From positions 32,019 through 96,018 of the forward strand of contig NZ_JONR01000024.1 of NCBI RefSeq assembly GCF_000711955.1: a stretch of 64,000 bases of DNA, written 5' to 3'. Positions 34,539-41,678 of the stretch are shown in pieces (within the stretch, counting starts at the first letter, position 1; the number at the start of each line of letters is the position of its first letter). The stretch is from Nevskia soli DSM 19509. GTDB taxonomy: Bacteria; Pseudomonadota; Gammaproteobacteria; Nevskiales; Nevskiaceae. The position numbers were made by a program, and so were the translations under genes. The notes beneath the pieces are model-generated. The model made no database searches and was not told the DNA's origin. It saw nothing but the letters and a program-made list of their open reading frames with translations.

Positions 34539-35470
34539 ACGAGGTAGCGCTCAACACGTCGAACGGGAAAAGCCGCGCCAGGAAGAGGGCGTCCAGGGCG
34601 CCGGCGACAAAGACCGCGATGCAGTCACTGCCGCTACTGTCCGCAGGGAGTATCGAGGCTTACATGCAGTCGGTCGGTGCGATCCCGGTGCTCAATGCCA
34701 ACGAGGAATTCGAACTGGCCTCACGCGTACGTGCCCGGCGGGATCCCGAGGCGGCACAGAAGCTGATCCTTTCAAATCTGCGCTTCGTCATCTATATCGC
34801 CTGCAGTTATCAGGGTTATGGCCTGCCATTGAGCGATCTGATCCAGGAGGGGAACATAGGACTGATTAAGGCTGTCGAGCGCTTCGACCCCAACGTTGGC
34901 GTGCGCCTGATTTCGTTTGCGGTGTACCGCATCAGGGCCGAAATACACGATTTCATCTTCGGCAACTGGAGAATCGTGAAACTTGGTACAACAAAAGCAC
35001 AGCGCAAGCTGTTTTTCAATCTGCGAAAATACTCCAATGAGATCGGTTGGCTCAACCGTAAAGAAGTCGAAGCCGTCGCCAAGGATCTCGATGTGAAGCC
35101 TGAGGAGGTCTTGGAGATGGAGGCCAGAATGGGGGGAGCCGACGCCGCCATCATTTCCACGGCGGAGCCGCAGCGCGGGTGCATAGCCGAAGATGGAATT
35201 CGGGACGAGTACAGTTCAATCGATGCCCTGGAACAGACGGAATGGATTGCCTACCGTGGCGCGCAAGCGAACGCCGCACTGCAGAAGCTTGACGCCAGAT
35301 CGCGCGACATTGTGGAGCGACGGCTGCTGAAGGAGGACAAGGCGTGCGGGCTCGAGGAACTGGCAAGCGAATACGGGGTATCCGCCGAAAGAATTCGGCA
35401 GATTCAGGTCCGCGCCCTCCAGCGGCTCCGCTCATTCATCGATCGCCCAGAGGTCGCGATCGCCGCCTAA
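34535..35470 (+). CDS. RpoH-type (sigma-32) sigma factor paralogue
   Basis: 311 residues. Region 2 has NLRFVIYIACSYQGYGLPLSDLIQEGNIGL; the RpoH box QRKLFFNLRK, specific to heat-shock sigma factors, lies at about residue 150; region 4 ends with a helix-turn-helix EYGVSAERIRQIQ. Compared with housekeeping RpoH it has a lengthened basic, Ala-rich N-terminus. The tandem FNR-type boxes upstream suggest it responds to oxygen rather than heat. A second, canonical rpoH is probably elsewhere in the genome. Confidence 0.9.
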   Translation: MNEVALNTSNGKSRARKRASRAPATKTAMQSLPLLSAGSIEAYMQSVGAIPVLNANEEFELASRVRARRDPEAAQKLILSNLRFVIYIACSYQGYGLPLSDLIQEGNIGLIKAVERFDPNVGVRLISFAVYRIRAEIHDFIFGNWRIVKLGTTKAQRKLFFNLRKYSNEIGWLNRKEVEAVAKDLDVKPEEVLEMEARMGGADAAIISTAEPQRGCIAEDGIRDEYSSIDALEQTEWIAYRGAQANAALQKLDARSRDIVERRLLKEDKACGLEELASEYGVSAERIRQIQVRALQRLRSFIDRPEVAIAA

Positions 35471-35558
35471 GCGAAGCTACCGGCGGACCGAGGCAGTTCC
35501 GCAGTGTGGAAGCCGTCGTCGCATCCGATCATGCTCCATCGCCTCCTGGTCGGAGACG

Positions 35559-36632
35559 TCAGCTGGTGCGATGGCCGGAAAAGTCCGTCCAGCACCCGAG
35601 TGAATAATCGAACAGCTTGCAGCGCCTCGCCGTATCGAAGTACCAACGCCAGGAAAACATCTGGACGACAATCCGTCCGGGCATCCTGGCTTCCAGGATC
35701 GACTGTGCCTGCTTCAGGCGATAGAGCGGGATTGTCATATCCACGTGATGGGCGGTGTGCTGCATGATGTGGTGCAGTACAGAATCCATGTCGATACCAA
35801 AGTTCGGTTTGAACACCAAGTGAACCGTCGTGGACACGAACGGCTGCGCTTTCGCCCAACTCGCCTTATCTCCATACCAGGCAATGGCGGGGTGGGTGTG
35901 GTGTACGTAGACGACGAAGCCGATGAATGCGTTCCAGACCAGAAAAGGGATGACAAAGCCAGCCAGCACCGTCATGGTTGGGGACTGACCGGAATAGAGG
36001 GCGGCGGCGATCAACCCTCCGATCCAGGCTATTGCGGCACCGCTGACCAGAAGGCCATCCAGGATGAATATCCGCCGGCGCGCGGGCATGTACTGGCGGC
36101 TCGGAAAATACATGCGCTTCCACCAGATCTCGATCAGGTAATACAGCCAGGGCGCCAACCCACTGCGATAGAAACGTTCCAAGCCACGACGCCAGGGCGG
36201 CATCGCAGCGTACTCCTTGAGGGTGGACGGGTGCCATACCATGTCGAAGTCCCGCAGGTTGGTATATCCATGGTGGACCACGTTATGGCCAATGTCCCAG
36301 AGGCTATAAGGCGTCAACGAGGGCAGAAAGACCAGCCTTCCAAGCCAGGCATTGACCCGTCGATGCGGAGTGAAGCTCTGATGGCAGGCATCATGACCCA
36401 GGATGAACAGTCTGGCGATAACCAATCCTGCAAGGGTGCCAAACAGGACCTTCAGAGCGGTGGCTTGTACCGAAACCGTCGCGACAATTGACAGGACGAA
36501 CAGGCCAAGATCCAGCACTACCAGACCAAGGGCCAAGGCGGTATTCCGGCCAGATACGGCGCGCAGCCAAGTGCGGATGATCTTCCGGTGTGGGATGGCG
36601 TCGACCACCGCGGGGGAGGGGGGGGACGGCAT
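35559..36632 (-). CDS. Membrane fatty-acid desaturase
   Basis: 357 residues from ATG 36632. It has the three His clusters of the FA desaturase family: GHDACHQ near residue 80, HNVVHHGYT near 116 and QHTAHHVD near 300, with four hydrophobic segments. It introduces a double bond into acyl chains of lipids using O2 and electrons from ferredoxin or cytochrome. The frame stays open upstream to 36824, but that would run through the FNR-type boxes at 36748 and 36811. A desaturase needs oxygen, so control by an oxygen regulator could act as repression as easily as activation. Confidence 0.85.
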   Translation of the reverse strand: MPSPPSPAVVDAIPHRKIIRTWLRAVSGRNTALALGLVVLDLGLFVLSIVATVSVQATALKVLFGTLAGLVIARLFILGHDACHQSFTPHRRVNAWLGRLVFLPSLTPYSLWDIGHNVVHHGYTNLRDFDMVWHPSTLKEYAAMPPWRRGLERFYRSGLAPWLYYLIEIWWKRMYFPSRQYMPARRRIFILDGLLVSGAAIAWIGGLIAAALYSGQSPTMTVLAGFVIPFLVWNAFIGFVVYVHHTHPAIAWYGDKASWAKAQPFVSTTVHLVFKPNFGIDMDSVLHHIMQHTAHHVDMTIPLYRLKQAQSILEARMPGRIVVQMFSWRWYFDTARRCKLFDYSLGCWTDFSGHRTS

Positions 36633-36747
36633 GTTTGAACTCAAGGTTTGGCTCCGATCTATTGCTGGATCCGGAGGCGCCTGGCGGCTGCCTGATCTTG
36701 CCGGCTCCACCGAAACCGTATCTTCGATCGCCAAAAGTCGTGCGACA

Positions 36748-36761
36748 TTGATCTGCGTCAT
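36748..36761. promoter_or_regulatory. FNR/ANR-type box on the desaturase side
   Basis: TTGAT-CTGC-GTCAT, two bases off the palindrome, about 115 bp upstream of ATG 36632. Confidence 0.5.
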
Positions 36762-36810
36762 TGCGAATACGGTAGCCGGCCCGGGCCCGGTTTCTGCTGC
36801 GCCACGGGAC

Positions 36811-36824
36811 TTGAGGTACATCAA
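36811..36824. promoter_or_regulatory. FNR/ANR-type box upstream of tandem Usp gene
   Basis: TTGAG-GTAC-ATCAA, 58 bp upstream of ATG 36883. Confidence 0.55.
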
Positions 36825-36882
36825 TTACGCCATAGGCGCCGACACCTAGATTGATTGCACGCCGTAGTCATGAGGAAACAAC

Positions 36883-37881
36883 ATGCCACAAGCTCCGAAC
36901 ATTCTGTACATTGTCTTGCCCGAAGGCGAACGTACCGCCGGGCTGCGCAGGGCGGTGGAATTGGCGCGACGCACGAAGGGGCGGCTGCACCTTTGCTCCT
37001 TCGTTCACGATGGCCTGATCGAGGTTGCGACTGTCCGCTCCAATGCTGATATTGCGTATCGGGCCCGTCGCGACTTCGTTTCCGAGCATATGGACAAGCT
37101 ACGTACGCTGGCAGTGGAGCTCGCCGATGGACGATTCGAAGTGGAATGCGAAGCCATTTGGGCGCCGGTGCCGCATGAGGCCATTCTGACCAAGGCTATC
37201 GAGATCAGGGCGGACTACGTGGTCAAGAATGTGCACCACGAGCCGGCGATTCGCCGCATGTTTTTCAGTCCGCTGGATTTCCGGCTCGCTAGGTTGTTGC
37301 CGTGTGCCCTGATGCTGGTGGGCCCAAACGCACCCGCTTGCCCGGAGCGCATCTTGGCCGCCGTGGATGTTCTGGCTGACGATGGTGTTTCGGACGAGTC
37401 GCTCAATTCCCGTGTGATGCAGGTAGCGACGGCTGTGGCGGAATACACCGATGCGAGGCTCGACCTGGTTTCGGTTGCGCCCTATCTTCCGATGAATCCC
37501 CGTAGCGCCATTTACACGACGGCTGCTTACGACGAGACGATCATCAGGCACGTGAAGGCCTTCCACGCCTTCGTCGACCGTCACCAGATCCCCAACGACC
37601 GCTGCCATCGGCTGGTGGGCTTGCCGGCCCAGTGCATTGCGGATCTGGTGGAACGCCACAAGGTCGATATGGTCGTGGTGGGCAATATCTACCGGAATGC
37701 CTGGGAACGCATGTTGCTGGGCAGCACGGCGGAAGCCCTGGCGCAGGATTTGCCATGCGACCTCCTCGTGGTCAAGCAGCGGCAGTTTTTTGATACCCTT
37801 GCGCAGCACCTGGATCTGGCTCGCATCGGTGCCGAGGTTCGGCGCGAGCAACCCGACCTGATGCGGGGCGAATTCGCCTGA
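36883..37881 (+). CDS. Tandem universal stress protein (UspE-like)
   Basis: 332 residues with two Usp domains (about 1-150 and 155-300). A conserved segment VVVGNIYRNAWERMLLGSTAEAL gives the nucleotide-binding loop in the second domain only; the first domain looks degenerate there, as in UspE. GAGGAAACAAC precedes the ATG. Its closest relative here is the protein at 57553, and both lie beside FNR-type boxes. The second fnr-like gene follows 154 bp downstream. Confidence 0.85.
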   Translation: MPQAPNILYIVLPEGERTAGLRRAVELARRTKGRLHLCSFVHDGLIEVATVRSNADIAYRARRDFVSEHMDKLRTLAVELADGRFEVECEAIWAPVPHEAILTKAIEIRADYVVKNVHHEPAIRRMFFSPLDFRLARLLPCALMLVGPNAPACPERILAAVDVLADDGVSDESLNSRVMQVATAVAEYTDARLDLVSVAPYLPMNPRSAIYTTAAYDETIIRHVKAFHAFVDRHQIPNDRCHRLVGLPAQCIADLVERHKVDMVVVGNIYRNAWERMLLGSTAEALAQDLPCDLLVVKQRQFFDTLAQHLDLARIGAEVRREQPDLMRGEFA

Positions 37882-37946
37882 GCAGCCGTTGAATGGGCCT
37901 GCTGGGAGAAAGCCGGCTTTGAGGTCGCGGGCGGCGGTCAATACGT

Positions 37947-38012
37947 ACTTTCCGCAGTCGGACTTCGGAAAGTGCGGATGGTGTAGCGGTTCGGCCGGGC
38001 GCAATCTGGTTA
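37947..38012. promoter_or_regulatory. Upstream block of second fnr-like gene, with 27-bp near-perfect dyad
   Basis: At 37947-37973 the arms ACTTTCCG and CGGAAAGT flank AGTC-G-GACT, giving a nested dyad with a central base and one mismatched pair. No T-run follows, so it is not a good terminator. The wider block resembles 24830-24893 at the same distance from the other fnr-like start and shares GGGCGCAATCT. It could be an operator for both paralogues. Confidence 0.5.
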
Positions 38013-38035
38013 CACCAAACGGGGAGTAACCAGCC

Positions 38036-38776
38036 ATGCCATTCGACGCCGCACCCACCGCTACCAAGATCGACTGCCTGATTTGCCCGATTCAGTCCTG
38101 CCTTGCCCGGCGGGGCAGTTCTGAGCAAGCCGCTGCTTTTGGCGACATGCTGGCCCCTCGTATTGCCCTGATGCCGGGACGAGGGGCCTTGTACCGCGGA
38201 GGTGACCGCCTGCGCTCGGTGTATTCCGTTCGCGGGGGCTGCATCAAGGCTTCCACCTACGACAGCGACGGCAACGAGCGTATCCGTGGGTTTTACCTGC
38301 CCGGCGATCTGATCGGACTGGATGCCCTTGGCGATGGCGTGTGCCTGGCTACCGCCGCCGCCGTTGTTCCCTCGCAGGTCTGCGTCGCCCCGATTTCCGA
38401 ACTGCGCCAGCTGATGTCGCGCAGCCCCGAAGTGGCACAGCGCATCATGGAGCAGACCAGCCGCGAACTGGCTTTGGCCTTGGCCTTATCCGGTGACTAC
38501 ACCGCAGAACAACGTCTGGTGGCCTTCCTGCTCCAGATGCGCGACCGTATGGAAAGCGGCTCCGTGGTGCGCCTGCCAATGGCGCAGCGTGACATTGGCA
38601 GCTACCTGCGCCTGGCCACGGAAACGGTGTGCCGCACGCTCAAAGGTCTGGAACGCCGTGGCTGGGTGTCCCTGGGGGATCGCAGCGTCCGGATTCTGAA
38701 TGAAGTCAAACTGCGCCAGATTGCCGAACCGGTCGGTCTGCTGCACGCCCAGGAGCCGGTGCCGCACGCCGCCTGA
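38036..38776 (+). CDS. FNR-type oxygen-responsive transcription regulator (paralogue 2)
   Basis: 246 residues from ATG 38036 with a GGGAG tract. Cys14, Cys17 and Cys22 plus Cys116 match paralogue 1, with the same CX2CX4C spacing. Its recognition helix carries the same TETVCR. The two proteins are full-length alignable with no indel, differing mostly in surface residues and in the C-terminal 20 residues, indicating a recent duplication. It is preceded by the shared upstream block and followed by a SulP transporter. Both may bind the same boxes; division of labour is unknown. Confidence 0.9.
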   Translation: MPFDAAPTATKIDCLICPIQSCLARRGSSEQAAAFGDMLAPRIALMPGRGALYRGGDRLRSVYSVRGGCIKASTYDSDGNERIRGFYLPGDLIGLDALGDGVCLATAAAVVPSQVCVAPISELRQLMSRSPEVAQRIMEQTSRELALALALSGDYTAEQRLVAFLLQMRDRMESGSVVRLPMAQRDIGSYLRLATETVCRTLKGLERRGWVSLGDRSVRILNEVKLRQIAEPVGLLHAQEPVPHAA

Positions 38777-38860
38777 ACGCCCTCAACGCGTACGGTCGTC
38801 GAGGGCTGGGATCAGCACCAGCCCTTGGTATCGCGCCCCCATCCGGACACAACAGCCAGC

Positions 38861-40528
38861 ATGATTGCCGTAGTCGATGCCGCCAGATCGGGGTTGTTTC
38901 GCCGCGAACAATGGCTGCCCAATATCATCGCCGGTGTCGTTGTGGGAGTCGTGGCACTGCCGCTGGCCATGGCGTTTGCCATCGCCTCCGGTGTCAAGCC
39001 CGAACAGGGCATCTATACTGCCATCATCGCAGGTGCGATCGTATCCGCGTTCGGTGGTAGCCGCGTACAGATTGCCGGTCCAACCGGTGCATTCGTGGTC
39101 ATTCTGGCCGGTGTCACAGCCCGCTATGGTGTGGAGGGGCTGCTGCTGGCCTCTCTAATGGCCGGAGTGATCCTCATTGCCATGGGCGCTGCCAAGCTCG
39201 GTGGAGTCATCCGCTACATTCCGGCTCCGGTAATCGCAGGATTCACTGCCGGCATCGGAGTGATCATCTGGGTGGGGCAGTGGAAGGAATTCTTCGGCCT
39301 GCCTGCGCCGCAGGGAGCGCATTTCCACCTGAAGCTCTGGCATCTGCTGCAGTCCTTGCCCAGCGCCCATCCTGCCACGTCGGCGCTGGCGATCCTCAGC
39401 TTGGCCGCCTGCATCTTCGGCCCGCGCCTGCCCGGCCTGGGCCGCGTTCCCGGGCCCCTGATCGCGATGGTGCTGGCAACCGTGCTTCACGCCATGTTCA
39501 GCTTCGAGGGAGTTGAGACCATCGGCAGCGCCTTCGGCGGCATTCCCAAGGGGCTGCCGATGCCACATCTTCCGCTGTTTTCCTTCGCCCAATTGGAGAC
39601 GCTGCTGCCTTCGGCTTTTGCCATTGCCATGCTCGGGGCGATCGAATCGCTGCTTTCCGCGGTGGTCGCAGACGGCATGTCGGGCACCCGCCATGATTCC
39701 AACCAGGAACTGATCGGCCAGGGTATCGCAAACGTCATCGCGCCATTGTTCGGTGGCTTTGCGGCCACCGGCGCTATCGCGCGAACCGCCACCAATGTAC
39801 GCAACGGCGGAACCGGCCCCCTGGCCGGACTATTCCATGCTGTTACTCTCGCCGCGATCGTCCTCTTGTTGGCACCGCTTGCCGCACGCATCCCGCTATG
39901 CGCCCTCTCGGCCATCCTCTTCGTGGTAGCCTGGAACATGAGTGATGTGCGGCATTTCATCCGCATGGCCCGAACCGCACCGAAAGCAGATACCGTTATT
40001 CTACTGACCACTTTTCTGCTTACCGTATTTACCGACCTCGTTGTGGCCGTCAATGTCGGAGTCGTCCTCGCAATCGTGCAGTTCCTGCGCAGGATGGCCG
40101 CCTCGGTCGAGGTGCTGCGCGTCGACGATCGAACGCTGGCGTCGGAACTAGGGGAAGCCGGCGGTCATAACCTGCCGAGTGGAATACAGGTATTCTCAAT
40201 CGATGGGCCGCTCTTCTTCGGAGCGGTTGAAAGCCTGGAAAAAGTCCTCAGGCAGACGCATTCGGATCCGCAATATCTGGTGATCCGGCTGGGGCGCGTG
40301 CCGTTCATCGACGCCACCGGGCTGCAGGCGCTGGAAGGAACGGTTGGCGCCCTGGAGCAGCGCGGGGTCCGGGTTGTTTTCTGTGAAGCAAGCGGGCGTG
40401 TGCTCGGCAAGCTCATCCGCGCGGGAATCGTCGGTCAGCATGCCGGCGATCGACGATACAGCAGGGACTTGGCGCACGCCGCCGCCAGTTGCCGGCAGGC
40501 GCAGCCATTGGCGCAGGCGGCAGCCTGA
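38861..40528 (+). CDS. SulP-family anion transporter with STAS domain
   Basis: About 555 residues from ATG 38861; a TTG at 38825 is possible and no ribosome site decides. The SulP N-terminal signature AIASGVKPEQGIYTAIIAG lies near residue 45, with 10-12 membrane helices, and the C-terminal STAS domain begins near 440 with GIQVFSIDGPLFFGA. It exchanges sulfate, bicarbonate or other anions across the inner membrane. It follows the second fnr-like gene, with no box of its own. Confidence 0.85.
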   Translation: MIAVVDAARSGLFRREQWLPNIIAGVVVGVVALPLAMAFAIASGVKPEQGIYTAIIAGAIVSAFGGSRVQIAGPTGAFVVILAGVTARYGVEGLLLASLMAGVILIAMGAAKLGGVIRYIPAPVIAGFTAGIGVIIWVGQWKEFFGLPAPQGAHFHLKLWHLLQSLPSAHPATSALAILSLAACIFGPRLPGLGRVPGPLIAMVLATVLHAMFSFEGVETIGSAFGGIPKGLPMPHLPLFSFAQLETLLPSAFAIAMLGAIESLLSAVVADGMSGTRHDSNQELIGQGIANVIAPLFGGFAATGAIARTATNVRNGGTGPLAGLFHAVTLAAIVLLLAPLAARIPLCALSAILFVVAWNMSDVRHFIRMARTAPKADTVILLTTFLLTVFTDLVVAVNVGVVLAIVQFLRRMAASVEVLRVDDRTLASELGEAGGHNLPSGIQVFSIDGPLFFGAVESLEKVLRQTHSDPQYLVIRLGRVPFIDATGLQALEGTVGALEQRGVRVVFCEASGRVLGKLIRAGIVGQHAGDRRYSRDLAHAAASCRQAQPLAQAAA

Positions 40529-40585
40529 CTGCGGATGCCGCGGTTCCGGATCAACGTGCCTGTTGTTTTTCCTGAGTAAGCCTGA

Positions 40586-41530
40586 TCACAACGGCATGTC
40601 GCCAGTCAGGAATGGCTGGAGGAATCGTTCGACACTACGTGCCAAGGCATGCGGGGTATAACCGCCCTCCAGAGTCGCCACGATGCGGCCCGGACAGTAG
40701 GTTTCGGCCAGTGACTGAATCCGCGCGGCGATCCACGAATAGTCGTCGTAACCGAACCGCAGATCACCCATCGGATCCTCCGCGTGAGCGTCGAAACCGG
40801 CAGACACGAGAATGATCTGCGGCCGCTGGTCGACCAGTGCCGGTATCCAGCGCTCCTCGACGGCTTTGCGGAATTCAGTACTCCCGGCCAATGGCGGCAA
40901 GGCGACGTCCACGAGATTTTCAGTGTCCGCGCACCCGCTCCAATAGGGATACAAGGGATGTTGATAAGTAGAATAGAGTTTGACGCGCCGGTCATTCTGG
41001 AAAATGTCCGCCGTTCCGTTGCCGTAGTGCAGGTCGAAATCCAGGATGGCCACCCGTTTCAGGCCGCGGGCGAGGGCATGAGCCGCCGCCACGGCTATAT
41101 TATTGAAAAAGCAAAATCCCATTGCCTGATCGCGCGTGGCGTGGTGCCCGGGCGGACGCACCGCGCAGAACGCCAGTCCGTACTGGTCGGACAGGACCAG
41201 ATCGACCGCCTGCACGGCGGCACCCGCTGCGCGGAGAGCGGCCTCGGCAGTTTCCGCGGTCTGGATGGTATCCGGATCCACGTGAATGGGCAGGCTTGCC
41301 GCCTCGGCTCCTAGTATCCTTTGCACGTATTCTGCTGCATGCACGCGCGTCAGCTGCTCAATCGTTGCGCGGGGCGCTTCGTACTGTTGCATGAAGTCCA
41401 GCAGGCCACCGCTGCGCAGGCGATCGCCGATTGCTCGCAGGCGCTCCGGGCACTCCGGATGGCCTTCACCCATGTCGTGCAGGTTGCATGCCGGATGGGT
41501 GATCCACGCAACGGGCCGGAAGGGAATCAA
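40586..41530 (-). CDS. HDAC/AcuC-like deacetylase
   Basis: 314 residues from TTG 41530, chosen for AGAGAGG five nt upstream. It has the class II deacetylase landmarks: RPPGHHA near residue 125, the zinc site DFDLHYGNGT near residue 164 and SAGFDAHAEDP near 245, plus EGGY near 290. The second His of the usual HHGNG is Tyr here; the metal-binding Asp and first His are kept. Bacterial members deacetylate acetyl-CoA synthetase, acetylpolyamines or other amides. An FNR-type box lies 61 bp upstream. Confidence 0.85.
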   Translation of the reverse strand: MIPFRPVAWITHPACNLHDMGEGHPECPERLRAIGDRLRSGGLLDFMQQYEAPRATIEQLTRVHAAEYVQRILGAEAASLPIHVDPDTIQTAETAEAALRAAGAAVQAVDLVLSDQYGLAFCAVRPPGHHATRDQAMGFCFFNNIAVAAAHALARGLKRVAILDFDLHYGNGTADIFQNDRRVKLYSTYQHPLYPYWSGCADTENLVDVALPPLAGSTEFRKAVEERWIPALVDQRPQIILVSAGFDAHAEDPMGDLRFGYDDYSWIAARIQSLAETYCPGRIVATLEGGYTPHALARSVERFLQPFLTGDMPL

Positions 41531-41591
41531 GGAAACCTCTCTTGGGTATTGGGGTGCTTTATCATTTTCCCGCTAATCCATGGTCTTTCCA

Positions 41592-41605
41592 ATGATACAG
41601 GTCAA
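41592..41605. promoter_or_regulatory. FNR/ANR-type box upstream of HDAC-like gene
   Basis: ATGAT-ACAG-GTCAA, two bases off the palindrome, 61 bp upstream of the TTG start at 41530. Confidence 0.5.
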
Positions 41606-41678
41606 CCCCGGCGTGGAGATCCGCCTGCTGTCGGGACTAGGTGCGCGACGGTCATGATGAATTGAATATCCATCGCCT

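Noticed and set aside
35745..36491. 248-residue plus-strand frame opposite the desaturase gene
   Set aside because: Shadow of a gene with all three His clusters; no independent support.
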